Positions 7,733 through 16,230 of a stretch of 24,351 bases of DNA are shown here, in pieces. The notes under the pieces are model-generated. The model ran no database searches and was not told the DNA's origin. It was given only the letters and a program-made list of their open reading frames with translations. Source of the stretch: CAZTDD01 sp964612675 (GTDB taxonomy: Bacteria > Hinthialibacterota > Hinthialibacteria > Hinthialibacterales > JAKPRU01). The number at the start of each line of letters is the position of its first letter. The first letter of the stretch is position 1. Made by a program: the position numbers and the translations under genes. The stretch covers positions 1-24,351 of the forward strand of contig CAZTDD010000109.1 of NCBI GenBank assembly GCA_964612675.1, in the 5' to 3' direction.

Positions 7733-8869
7733 CAGGAGTCCTTCCGTTCGTGTGAACTGGATCGCCGCCTCGAACACACGCGTTTGCGGATATGCCACCG
7801 GTTCGACGAGACCTTCATGAACGAGGAAGGAAAGCGACTGTGCCTCGCCATGGTACCGAAGTCCGCCTGCGTGGATACCGGGCGGAACGAAGGTATGCCC
7901 GAGCGTGTACTGTTTCAAAAGAGGCGTCAGGTGCGCGGTGTCGCCGAAGTCGTAGGCATAGACGCCTTTGGTCAGCGTGGGACAGGCTGTCGGCTCGACC
8001 GCGACGGCGCGGACTTCCTGACCTTCCAGTTTCTTTTTCATAAACGGATAGAGCAAACCTGCGTAGTTGCTTCCGCCACCCACGCAGCCAAGGACAACAT
8101 CCGCCTTCTCTCCGACCATATCCAGCTGCTTCTCGGTTTCCAGGCCGATAATCGTTTGATGGAGGAGGACATGGTTGAGTACGCTGCCAAGAGAATACCG
8201 CGTATCGTCGTGCTTAACGGCGTCTTCCACCGCCTCACTGATTGCTATACCGAGCGAGCCCGGACATTCGGGATCCTCCGCGAGAATCGCCTTCCCGGAA
8301 TCGGTGCGGTCCGTTGGGCTGGGGAATACCTCGGCGCCGTAAGCCTGCATGAATGACTTTCGATAGGGTTTCTGCTCATAGCTGACTTTCACCATGTAGA
8401 CCGTACATTTCATGTCGAACATGGCGCACGCGAACGAAAGAGCGCTGCCCCATTGACCGGCACCCGTTTCGGTACTCAGCCGCGCGATTCCCTCCTGTTT
8501 GTTGTAGTACGCTTGGGCCACGCTGGTATTTGTTTTGTGGCTTCCGGGAGGGCTGACTCCTTCATATTTGTAATAAATCCGGGCCGGTGTTTTGAGTTCC
8601 TCTTCGAGAGCGGTAGCGCGTATGAGGGGGGAAGGACGCCAAACCCGATAAATCCGAAGTACGTCATCCGGGATGGGGACCCAACGGTCCTGACATACTT
8701 CCTGTTTAATGAGTTCCATCGGGAAGATGGGTGCCAGAAGATCCGGCGTGATCGGCTCCAGAGTGCCGGGGTGCAGGGGTGGATCCAGCGGCCTGGGCAG
8801 GTCGGCGGCGATATTGTACCACTCCTGCGGAATGTCCTTTTCGCTAAGTAAAATCTTGCGTGTGTCCAT
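7514..8869 (-). CDS. trpB: tryptophan synthase beta chain-like protein, TrpB2 type
   Basis: 451 residues from ATG 8869. Fold-type II PLP enzyme that joins indole and L-serine to give L-tryptophan, in the cytoplasm. The PLP lysine is K112 in SPPGSHKTN. STETGAGQWG holds the catalytic Glu region, CVGGGSNYAG is the phosphate-binding loop, and FNCSGHGYFDL lies near the C-terminus. The extended N-terminus and the length match the TrpB2 subgroup rather than the classical ~400-residue TrpB1. Start chosen because AAGGAG lies 9 nt upstream; an in-frame ATG at 8899 lacks one. No trpA or other trp gene is next to it, so it is stand-alone, as is common for TrpB2, which may salvage indole or act on other substrates. 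It is preceded by a promoter at 8911-8939 and followed by a hairpin terminator. Its tail is duplicated at 5721-6042. Confidence 0.93.
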   Translation of the reverse strand: MDTRKILLSEKDIPQEWYNIAADLPRPLDPPLHPGTLEPITPDLLAPIFPMELIKQEVCQDRWVPIPDDVLRIYRVWRPSPLIRATALEEELKTPARIYYKYEGVSPPGSHKTNTSVAQAYYNKQEGIARLSTETGAGQWGSALSFACAMFDMKCTVYMVKVSYEQKPYRKSFMQAYGAEVFPSPTDRTDSGKAILAEDPECPGSLGIAISEAVEDAVKHDDTRYSLGSVLNHVLLHQTIIGLETEKQLDMVGEKADVVLGCVGGGSNYAGLLYPFMKKKLEGQEVRAVAVEPTACPTLTKGVYAYDFGDTAHLTPLLKQYTLGHTFVPPGIHAGGLRYHGEAQSLSFLVHEGLVEPVAYPQTRVFEAAIQFTRTEGLLPAPETAHAIAATVDEALRAKDEGKEKVIVFNCSGHGYFDLGAYDRYLAGGLMDYDYPEEKLQEALKKLPKVD

Positions 8870-8910
8870 CTGCCATTTCTCCTTTTGCGGGAATACCACG
8901 ATTGGGCGAA

Positions 8911-8939
8911 ACTATGCCACAGGTTTGGCCATGTGCCAA
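8911..8939 (-). promoter_or_regulatory. sigma-70-type promoter for trpB
   Basis: On the minus strand TTGGCA (8939-8934) and CATAGT (8916-8911) are separated by exactly 17 bp. This predicts a transcript start near 8904 and a leader of about 35 nt. The -35 box matches 5 of 6 consensus bases and the -10 box 4 of 6. Confidence 0.55.
8925..8939. promoter_or_regulatory. palindrome overlapping the trpB -35 box (possible operator)
   Basis: TTGGC-N5-GCCAA is a perfect 5+5 inverted repeat that covers the -35 hexamer. A dimeric repressor bound here would block RNA polymerase. No regulator gene is nearby, so this is a positional inference only. Confidence 0.3.
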
Positions 8940-9001
8940 GGCGGGACCTGCCGGAATCCCGTCGCGACATCCCTGAGTCACCCTTTTCGCAAGAGAACGT
9001 T

Positions 9002-9074
9002 GGGAGGGCGAATCTCCTGATGAGCCGTTGATATCGTGAACGGGAATGCGGCTCATCAGGAGATTCGCCCTCCC
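9002..9074. repeat. perfect 26-bp inverted repeat with 21-nt loop
   Basis: Arms 9002-9027 and 9049-9074 are exactly complementary (starting GGGAGGGCGAATCTCCTGAT). Just outside, GTT at 8999-9001 can also pair with AAC at 9078-9080 around a GCC bulge. It sits between the divergent trpB and isomerase-like genes. There is no T-run after it, so it is unlikely to be a simple terminator. The size and position fit a REP/BIME- or MITE-like palindromic element. Confidence 0.85.
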
Positions 9075-9189
9075 GCCAACAGCCCACGTGTTCTCGGCTT
9101 AGTTACACTCAATCCCACCGCGACTGCTTGACGAGAACGGGGAGGGAGCGTAGCCTCAAAGTCCGAATCTAAACCATGGGAGCAGAGTT

Positions 9190-10638
9190 ATGGGGAATAC
9201 GACCTGGTCCTTACGACCCGTCCGTCTGGGGTTCGCACCCACCCGAAGGAATGTCTTCAGCCGAGAAGACAGCATCCGGCAGAAGAAAAAACTCGTTGAC
9301 CTCTTGCGGAAATGGAATATCGACTTTGTCGATATTGAATTCCTTAACGAGGATGGCTTGTTATATGAAGCCTCCGATGCGGCAACCGTTGCGGATCATT
9401 TTCGCTCGCGGGGGGTGGAAGCTTTGTTCTGTCCTCACTGCAATTTCGGGACAGAAGACGCCGTCGGACAATTGGCTGCGTTGATGGATGTGCCCTTTCT
9501 TCTCTGGGGCCCGCGGGATGCCGCCCCGGAACCGTCAGGCGAACGACTTCGCGATACGCAATGCGGTCTCTTTGCAACCAGCAAGATGTTGCGGCGGCTC
9601 GGAGTTCCCTTTACTTATGTCGTCAACAGCACACCGGATGCTCCTGTTTTCGAGCGCGGCTTACGAAACTTTCTAGCAGCCGCGGCGGTTGTCCGTGAGT
9701 TTCGCAGCCTCCGAATCGGACAGATCGGCACACGGCCCAAGGGATTTTCGACGGTGATCTGTAACGAAGGCGAGTTGCTCGAACGGTTCGGCATCGAGGT
9801 GGAACCGATCAGCCTGATTCCGATCTGCAAGGAGGCAAAGCGGATCGCTCAATCCCAGAGCGAAGAGCTGGAAACGGAGTTGGATACAGTTCGAAAGCGA
9901 TATGACGTCACCGGGCACTCGGATGACGAGCTTCGGATTCTCGCGGGATTCAAACTCTCCATGCTTCAGTGGGCGCGGTCGGAGCGGCTCTCCGGTATCG
10001 CACTCCAATGCTGGCCCGCGCTTCAGGAGGAGCTGGGAATCTCCGCATGCAGTGTGGACGCCCAACTGACCGGAATGGGCCTGCCGGTGGCCTGCGAAAC
10101 CGATATCCACGGCGCGATTACGGCCGTCATGCTGCAAACCGCCCTCCAGGGCTCGAGCCCAACCTTTTTCGCGGACCTGACTGTCCGACACCCCGAAAAC
10201 GAAAACGGGGAGTTGCTATGGCACTGCGGTGTATTCCCTCTAGAACTGATGGCCGAACATGCGCAACCGAAAATGGTTCATCATTACATTCTCCCCACCC
10301 GCTGCCCTGGCCTGAACGAGTTCGAAATGAAGGGCGGCGATATCACGCTCACCCGGTTTGACGGCGATCACGGAGAGTACAGTTTGTTTTTGGGCCATGT
10401 CAGAGGGACAGATGGGCCCAAAACCCGGGGAACCTATGTTTGGGTGGAGGTCGACGATTGGCAGCGATGGGAAGAGCACCTGATTCGGGGGCCGTACATC
10501 CATCACGTCGTTGGTGGACATGGAAAACTTGCACCGATTCTTTATGAAGCGTGCCGGTATATTCCCGGCCTCGATCCCGATCCATTATCGCCGAGCGAAG
10601 CGCAAATCCAGTCATATTGGAGAGGAAAGGAACTCTGA
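9190..10638 (+). CDS. L-fucose/L-arabinose isomerase family protein
   Basis: 482 residues, in the size range of the FucI/AraA-like superfamily (COG2407), which interconverts aldoses and ketoses with a divalent metal. An N-terminal Rossmann-like part contains GVEALFCPHCNFGTEDAV and PFLLWGPRD. The middle has IGTRPKGFSTV. The segment VACETDIHGAITAVMLQTAL holds the Glu and Asp expected as metal ligands. The C-terminal part includes VHHYILPTRCPG and HHVVGGHGK, with the His residues typical near the active site. Start at ATG 9190 has GGAG 7 nt upstream. The gene is divergent from trpB; a weak TTGACG/TAGCCT pair with 17-bp spacing lies at 9128-9156. Substrate cannot be deduced. Cytoplasmic, no signal peptide. 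Confidence 0.85.
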   Translation: MGNTTWSLRPVRLGFAPTRRNVFSREDSIRQKKKLVDLLRKWNIDFVDIEFLNEDGLLYEASDAATVADHFRSRGVEALFCPHCNFGTEDAVGQLAALMDVPFLLWGPRDAAPEPSGERLRDTQCGLFATSKMLRRLGVPFTYVVNSTPDAPVFERGLRNFLAAAAVVREFRSLRIGQIGTRPKGFSTVICNEGELLERFGIEVEPISLIPICKEAKRIAQSQSEELETELDTVRKRYDVTGHSDDELRILAGFKLSMLQWARSERLSGIALQCWPALQEELGISACSVDAQLTGMGLPVACETDIHGAITAVMLQTALQGSSPTFFADLTVRHPENENGELLWHCGVFPLELMAEHAQPKMVHHYILPTRCPGLNEFEMKGGDITLTRFDGDHGEYSLFLGHVRGTDGPKTRGTYVWVEVDDWQRWEEHLIRGPYIHHVVGGHGKLAPILYEACRYIPGLDPDPLSPSEAQIQSYWRGKEL

Positions 10639-10656
10639 GACAACATGCCATCTCAA

Positions 10657-10774
10657 GAGAGGCGGTATCGAAGCGTTGGGGGGGCTGCGTATCTTGGCTG
10701 GAGTCGAGGCGTTCCTCGGCTTGGTGCTGATGGCTGTTTTCACCGTCACATTTGCACGGAAGTTGATCTCGTAA
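10657..10774 (+). pseudogene. C-terminal remnant of an ion-channel-like membrane protein
   Basis: The plus frame reads GGLRILAGVEAFLGLVLMAV then FTVTFARKLIS and a stop. A second pore-lining helix ending in a short [AG]RK tail is the usual C-terminus of bacterial two-TM potassium-channel-like proteins (Ion_trans_2). No pore signature (TVGYG) or first helix is present, because the isomerase-like gene ends directly upstream at 10638. It is probably a deletion scar. The assignment rests on about 35 residues. Confidence 0.45.
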
Positions 10775-10832
10775 AAACTCATTCCATCCATGAATTTCTT
10801 TTCCTAGGTACTGGGCAATTCCTACCCATTGC

Positions 10833-10866
10833 GGGCAAATTCTGGGACTAAAATGCCCATTTTTTT
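10833..10866 (+). terminator. weak candidate terminator
   Basis: GGGCA (10833-10837) can pair with TGCCC (10854-10858), directly followed by ATTTTTTT (T-run 10860-10866). The stem is only 5 bp with a 16-nt loop, so efficiency is doubtful. It would separate the isomerase-like transcript from the promoter downstream. Confidence 0.35.
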
Positions 10867-10894
10867 ACATCATGCTAAACAACCTGAAATTAAC

Positions 10895-10923
10895 TTGACA
10901 TTCTTTTATCCCCTACATATACT
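10895..10923 (+). promoter_or_regulatory. near-consensus sigma-70 promoter
   Basis: TTGACA (10895-10900), 17-bp AT-rich spacer, TATACT (10918-10923). The -35 is perfect and the -10 matches 5 of 6. Predicted start is near 10930, giving a leader of about 240 nt before ATG 11171. Confidence 0.8.
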
Positions 10924-11060
10924 TTGACCGTGACGCTTCAGCATGACGTTCTTCCCGGAGTCAAATCTCTAAAGCTGCCTTATTTGGGATTATCTCCTAA
11001 TGACTTTCTGACTATGTTAATGATCGAAAGATAGGGTAACAGCAGCAGCAGACAGTTAAA

Positions 11061-11163
11061 AAGGACAAAGGAACACACTCCAATTCGCACACGATCTACG
11101 GATTTAAGAGAAACAGAACTATCCCGGTTCTGTCCTTATTTTATCTTCACCTGTGGAAAGGAC
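11061..11163 (+). promoter_or_regulatory. leader with mutually exclusive pairings over the ribosome binding site
   Basis: GTCCTT (11132-11137) can pair with AAGGAC at 11158-11163, which contains the Shine-Dalgarno of the large gene, or with AAGGAC at 11061-11066 upstream. A third hairpin (ACAGAAC 11113-11119 with GTTCTGT 11127-11133) overlaps the first arm by two bases. This architecture could regulate translation. The helices are short (6-7 bp) and no known riboswitch family was recognised. Confidence 0.3.
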
Positions 11164-11170
11164 TGACAGT

Positions 11171-14100
11171 ATGTTTACGAGTAGGTTGCAGATGGTATCG
11201 ACTCTAGCGCTTTTTCTTCTCATCGTGGCACCGTTCAGCTACAGCGAATCGGAACCGAACGACACGATCGCGAACGCGAACGTGATGCAGGTCAACTCCT
11301 CCGAGACGGGAAGCCTAACCGCAGCCCCCCCTCACGACGTTTATGACTTCTACAAATTCACGCTTCCGAGCGACGGGATGGTTCAGATCGGTGTAAAACC
11401 AACGACCGAGATGAACGTAAGCATCGAATTACTGGACACCGATGCGTTCACCAGTGTTATGTCCGCAAATGCCACCGGTAAAGGTGGCAGTGAGGGTTTG
11501 CTCCATCGGAATCTGAGAGCCGGAACCTTTTTCCTGGTTGTTCGCTTGGAAGAAGGGACCGGGGATTATACGGCCATGGTCAACTTTGCCCCGGCGGCGG
11601 AGGTCGATCCTGAACCGAACGATCAAGTATCGCAGGCGGCGCCTCTGCAGGTGAACGGCCAGGCCGAAGGACACCTGGGGTATTACAGTAATCAGTTTGT
11701 CGATCGCGACGATTTCTATCGAATCGACCTTCCGGACGATGGCAACCTTGAAATCACTTCTTTCCCTGACGGAGATCTCGATCTCGCACTCGGTTTGTAC
11801 GATCTACCGGACGGGTCCATTGGGCTGACTTGGGTCGACAGTAAGCGAAAAGGTGGATCCGAAACGCTGAAATATGAGGGTCTTGCGGCGGGCACATACC
11901 ATCTTCTTGTCCATCGAAACGACGGTTTCGGTTCGTACAGCTTAACAAGCCAATTCGAACAGACCACAGCCGCCAAAGACGCGGAACCTAACGATTTCTT
12001 TGCGCAGGCAAAGGAGATTGTTTTGGAAACCGGTGCGGACGATGACGGCACTCCTATCGCTACGGCTGAGGTGAGTGGCCGCTTAGGTTTCTTTGGGAAC
12101 CAACTGCAGGATGATCGGGACTGGTATAAGTTCCAGGTTCCTTTCTTTGGCGATCTTTCTTTTTCATTCGAAAAACCCGATGGCAGCAGCGTCAATCCAG
12201 GATTCGACGTCTACGATACAAACGGTCGTTTTATCGATGGTACCGATAACGACGGTTTTACTATCCAGGATAGGATTCCCGGTACGTACTACGTGAGTTT
12301 CTATCGAGACGGTGGATTCGGGGCGTATGACTTTACCTGCAAAGTCGAACAAGACGAAGCGCCCGAGCCGTTGACGGAACCTGTATCGGACCTGGCTCCA
12401 AACGGGACCGTCTCCAATGTCTTCTTGGACGAGAATACACGGTCGAAAAATTTCAAAGTAACTCTCCCCCAAGACGGCCAATTGATTGTCAAAAGCCGGT
12501 ATACGAGCGACATCGAAGCCCGTACCGCGCTGTTCGACGCAAACAAATACAACCGGTACGGTTATGTAGATCACTGGCGTACCAATGATGAGAAAGTCCT
12601 CACATTCCCGGACCTGCGCGCCGGAACCTATATCATCGAGTTGTATCGGCACAACTATTCAGGCTCCGGCAGCCTCGCCACCGAATTCACTCCCGCCACG
12701 TATTCGGACACAGAACCGAACGACAACTGGACCCAGCTCGATGGCACAGCGATCACGCTCAACCAGACGACCAAGGATCTCAGTATCAAAGGTCATATTG
12801 GGTATGGTGGCAACAATTGGCGGGATCGATACGACGAATATGTGCTGGACGTTCACGATGATGGTGCGATCTCATTGACAGGCGAGGGAGAAGCCACACT
12901 CGAGTGGCGCATGAGCCTCCACGCCCTTCGAGGCAGCACAATCCAACGACTTGCCTATACCGATTTTTGGCGGACCACCGATCTTCGGTCGATCGACGAC
13001 CCAAATATCATGGCCGGCAAGTACCTTGTTCGAGTATATAGGCATAATTACTACGGTTCGTACGAAGTCAAGCTGAATTTCACGCCGAACAGGACAAACG
13101 ATAGCGAACCCAACGATCGGCCGGACCGAGCGATTCCCATCACTCTGGGGCAGGGAGTCGCCGGGCGCCTCGGATACGATCGGCCGTTTTACACAGACAG
13201 GTCGGATTGGTATCGGATCGTTCTCCCTGCTGACGGTTCTTTCCAAGTGTTTGCACACGGAGACGCCACACTGGAATACCGCCTTGCTCTTTATAACGCT
13301 GACAGAACATGGCGAATCGGCTATTCAGATTCATGGCGGCAGACGGGTGTGCGCAACGTGGGGCACGACGGCCTTAAGGCGGGTACGTATTTCATCGAGG
13401 TGTACCGACACAACTACTACGGCAATTATCATCTCTACACCGCGTTCCGCCAACAACAGAAGAAAGACACCGAGAACAACAACTTCTTCTCTATGGCAAT
13501 TCCTCTCCAACTTGGCGAGATAGCCAATGGAGCGATCGGATACCAGACAAACTACTCCAGCGACTGGGCGGATTGCTATCGAGTCGATGTGTCTGCAGCC
13601 GGTCGTTATAAGCTCAGCTATCAGTTGGGCGGTGTATTCGAATCCCGGGTTGAGGTTTACGCTGCAGATACGCTGTCGAGAATCCACTACACCGACCGGT
13701 GGCGGAACACGGATCTTCACGAATGGGAATCTGACCTGGATCCGGGAACGTATTACATCCGCTGCTATCGACACGGGAGCCACTTCGGACCGTATACGCT
13801 ACGCTTCGGGAGTGTGGATGGAATCTCCACCGGATCGCTGTCTGGAACTGTCACAGCTTCCAACAACTTCCCGCTGTTCGGCGTCGACGTGAACACGCTG
13901 AATCGGGACACCGAAACCGATGCGTCCGGCGTTTACTCGTACGCCCAGCTCGCACCCGGTATGTACCGTGTCGGATTCAGTTCAGGCGCGAAGTATTACG
14001 ATGTACAAAGGGACGTCGAGATCCGAGTTGGCGAAGAGACGGTCTTGAACGTTACGATGCTTGACGCCAACAAGAGTGCGCCGTACGAGGTGGAGTATTT

Positions 14101-16120
14101 CTATGCCATACCCAATGATCGTTATGTTACGCTGTTCTGGTCCCCGACAAGGAGTCCGGATGTGGAGGACGGCGGCGGCTACAAGCTGTACATCAACAAC
14201 GAACCTGCGATCGATCTCGGTAATGTACTTTCGTACCGATCAGATGAATTTACGAACGGCCAGACCTACAACTTCCGTTTGGCTGTGTATGACAAGTTCG
14301 GCAACGAAAGCGGCGGCCAGACCATTCAGACGGCTCCGCGGCCTTCGGATGGACAGCCAACACCCACCCCAACACCCGGTGGCCCGACACGGACACCGAC
14401 ACCCACACCGACAATGACTCCGACACCCGGCGGCCCGACGCCGATTCCACCGGAAGGGGTGCTTGGCGACGCAAACGCGAACGGGACGCTGGATATCGGC
14501 GACGCGCTGGCGATCGCTCAATTCCTGGGCGGTCTGCGAGACGTTCTTCCTGGAGCGGATCGTGCGGATATTAATCGGAACAGCGTGATCGACATTGGCG
14601 ATGCGCTCTACATCGCCCAGGTCCTAGGCGGGCTGCGCTCCCAACCCAACGCTGCGAAACCGTGGGTCGGAAAGGATCCCGCAAACATTACGGGATCGTC
14701 CGACAAACAGCTTCAGACCAACGGCGACTTGAGCGTCGGAGTGCGATTTGAAGATAGCGCGTACAACGCGGGAGACACCGTTCAAGGTCGATTGGTTATC
14801 GATGTCGGTACAGCCGCGCTTGGTGCGTATGACCTCCAGGTTATGTACAATCCGAGCGTTCTCCAGATTTCGAGTGTCGATGCCGGTGCTTCCGCCGAAT
14901 TCGGCTCTCCCTCGGTCGCCAATTTCGACAACACTGCCGGCACTCTTCTGATCAACGATTTCCAGGCAACCGGTTTGGATCAACCGACCGGCGAAGTCGA
15001 AGTGGCGGTCATCGATTTCAACGTACTCGATGTCAGTCCCGGGCTTGCCACGGTCGATATTCAGGTTAACTCGGTTCAGGACACCAATTTCAACGAGGTC
15101 GCAGTCACACCGCAATCCGGCCGAGTCAATTTGGGATCCGGTGGAACAGGCGCACAAACCGTTCAGCTGAATATCGGCGAGAAGGTTTACGGTGTCGGAG
15201 AAACGGTCAGCGCTAATCTGACGATCGATGCCGGGAACTCGGCGCTTGGTGCGTACGATCTGATGATCACCTACGATCCGTCACTGTTGAGCATCACCCA
15301 GGTCGACCCGGGCACCTCGACGGAATTCGGCGCTCCATCTGTGGCCAACTTCGACAACAACGCCGGACAGCTTCTGGTCAACGACTTCCAGTCGCAGAGT
15401 CTGACGGTGCCGACAGGCGTGGTGAGTGTGGCTGTGATCCAGTTCCAAGTGGTCGCAGCGACAAGCCGGAGCGCGATCATTGTAACGTCGGTCAATTCAG
15501 TTCAAGACACCAATTTCAACGAAATCCCGGTCACCGCCCAGAGCGCACAGGTCCAGCTCTCACCGGGCGGCACCGAGCCTACGCCCACACCTCCGCCTCC
15601 GACCGCGTTGGAGCCTTCTGAGGTGTTCGATTTCAGCGCCCTCGATCAGTTCTCGGAATTCCCGGGCGGTTTTGATGGGTATGCTCCGGGAGCCGTGGAG
15701 ATTGGTGTCATGCCGGGACCGACCGGCGATTTCACGGACGGAACCGGCGCACGTGTTACAACCGGTCCGGACGCGGTCGAGTTGCTGTTGTTCCCCGCTA
15801 TGGAAGTGGGAGATGATATCGTCCTGATGCGATTGTCCGTCCAGGCCAGCGCGGCGGGCGCGAGCATAGCGCTGGCGGTACTGGATGGTTCGATGGACGG
15901 TTCTATCGCAACGAACATCCCCGCAAACAGCCAGATTTTCATGGATAGTTGGGATCGAATGATTTTGGTCTACGATCCACCGGGAACGAGCATTATTCCC
16001 GTGGTTCAGGTCGCGAACCTGGGCAATACCGTTCCGGTTCAGGTCAACTTGGACAACTTGGAGATTTACCGAATTCCGAGAGAACTCGGAGCGTTGGCTC
16101 AATTGCTGTGCGGCGAATGA
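11171..16120 (+). CDS. large secreted protein: seven PPC-like repeats, dockerin-like pair, two cohesin-like domains
   Basis: 1649 residues from ATG 11171 (AAAGGA 8 nt upstream; GTG 11153 lacks a site). Signal peptide MFTSRLQMVSTLALFLLIVA ending near FSYS. Seven PPC-like beta domains start with EPND-type motifs at about residues 26, 146, 270, 399 (degenerate), 513, 643 and 766. The later ones share a YRHNYYG-type motif. Then come a carboxypeptidase-regulatory-like domain (890-966), an FN3-like domain (970-1057) and a Thr-Pro linker. A dockerin-like pair follows (GDANANGTLDIGDALAIAQF and ADINRNSVIDIGDALYIAQV, about 1096-1157), with Asp/Asn at calcium-ligand positions. Two cohesin-like beta domains (1187-1323, 1330-1464) share VNSVQDTNFNE and NDFQ motifs and arose by tandem duplication. 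A unique C-terminal beta domain ends LAQLLCGE with no visible sorting signal. Likely extracellular assembly or adhesion protein; no catalytic domain is seen. Confidence 0.92.
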   Translation: MFTSRLQMVSTLALFLLIVAPFSYSESEPNDTIANANVMQVNSSETGSLTAAPPHDVYDFYKFTLPSDGMVQIGVKPTTEMNVSIELLDTDAFTSVMSANATGKGGSEGLLHRNLRAGTFFLVVRLEEGTGDYTAMVNFAPAAEVDPEPNDQVSQAAPLQVNGQAEGHLGYYSNQFVDRDDFYRIDLPDDGNLEITSFPDGDLDLALGLYDLPDGSIGLTWVDSKRKGGSETLKYEGLAAGTYHLLVHRNDGFGSYSLTSQFEQTTAAKDAEPNDFFAQAKEIVLETGADDDGTPIATAEVSGRLGFFGNQLQDDRDWYKFQVPFFGDLSFSFEKPDGSSVNPGFDVYDTNGRFIDGTDNDGFTIQDRIPGTYYVSFYRDGGFGAYDFTCKVEQDEAPEPLTEPVSDLAPNGTVSNVFLDENTRSKNFKVTLPQDGQLIVKSRYTSDIEARTALFDANKYNRYGYVDHWRTNDEKVLTFPDLRAGTYIIELYRHNYSGSGSLATEFTPATYSDTEPNDNWTQLDGTAITLNQTTKDLSIKGHIGYGGNNWRDRYDEYVLDVHDDGAISLTGEGEATLEWRMSLHALRGSTIQRLAYTDFWRTTDLRSIDDPNIMAGKYLVRVYRHNYYGSYEVKLNFTPNRTNDSEPNDRPDRAIPITLGQGVAGRLGYDRPFYTDRSDWYRIVLPADGSFQVFAHGDATLEYRLALYNADRTWRIGYSDSWRQTGVRNVGHDGLKAGTYFIEVYRHNYYGNYHLYTAFRQQQKKDTENNNFFSMAIPLQLGEIANGAIGYQTNYSSDWADCYRVDVSAAGRYKLSYQLGGVFESRVEVYAADTLSRIHYTDRWRNTDLHEWESDLDPGTYYIRCYRHGSHFGPYTLRFGSVDGISTGSLSGTVTASNNFPLFGVDVNTLNRDTETDASGVYSYAQLAPGMYRVGFSSGAKYYDVQRDVEIRVGEETVLNVTMLDANKSAPYEVEYFYAIPNDRYVTLFWSPTRSPDVEDGGGYKLYINNEPAIDLGNVLSYRSDEFTNGQTYNFRLAVYDKFGNESGGQTIQTAPRPSDGQPTPTPTPGGPTRTPTPTPTMTPTPGGPTPIPPEGVLGDANANGTLDIGDALAIAQFLGGLRDVLPGADRADINRNSVIDIGDALYIAQVLGGLRSQPNAAKPWVGKDPANITGSSDKQLQTNGDLSVGVRFEDSAYNAGDTVQGRLVIDVGTAALGAYDLQVMYNPSVLQISSVDAGASAEFGSPSVANFDNTAGTLLINDFQATGLDQPTGEVEVAVIDFNVLDVSPGLATVDIQVNSVQDTNFNEVAVTPQSGRVNLGSGGTGAQTVQLNIGEKVYGVGETVSANLTIDAGNSALGAYDLMITYDPSLLSITQVDPGTSTEFGAPSVANFDNNAGQLLVNDFQSQSLTVPTGVVSVAVIQFQVVAATSRSAIIVTSVNSVQDTNFNEIPVTAQSAQVQLSPGGTEPTPTPPPPTALEPSEVFDFSALDQFSEFPGGFDGYAPGAVEIGVMPGPTGDFTDGTGARVTTGPDAVELLLFPAMEVGDDIVLMRLSVQASAAGASIALAVLDGSMDGSIATNIPANSQIFMDSWDRMILVYDPPGTSIIPVVQVANLGNTVPVQVNLDNLEIYRIPRELGALAQLLCGE

Positions 16121-16143
16121 CTTGACGGATAACAGAGAGATTC

Positions 16144-16180
16144 AGCGGGGGTCGATGCGATATTCGACCCCCGCTTTTTT
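16144..16180 (+). terminator. strong intrinsic terminator
   Basis: A perfect 12-bp GC-rich stem (AGCGGGGGTCGA 16144-16155 with TCGACCCCCGCT 16164-16175), an 8-nt loop and six Ts (16175-16180), 24 bp after the stop of the large gene. It separates it from the convergent isomerase-like gene. Confidence 0.93.
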
Positions 16181-16230
16181 CTTGCATCACCGTGGCGTCC
16201 GGGTTTATCCCGGACGCCCACACAGTCCAC

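Larger units (their letters stand above)
10775..11170. other. intergenic region: weak terminator, promoter and long leader
   Basis: About 396 bases without a gene. It holds a possible weak terminator (10833-10866), a near-consensus sigma-70 promoter (10895-10923) and a leader of about 240 nt with several complementary segments ahead of the large secreted protein. Confidence 0.7.

Noticed and set aside
7628..8356. 242-codon plus-strand open frame
   Set aside because: Antisense of trpB, whose motifs and start site are clear.
9673..10191. 172-codon minus-strand open frame
   Set aside because: Shadow of the isomerase-like gene; Cys/Arg-rich composition and no family.
15560..16102. 180-codon minus-strand open frame
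   Set aside because: Shadow of the cohesin-like and C-terminal region of the large secreted protein.
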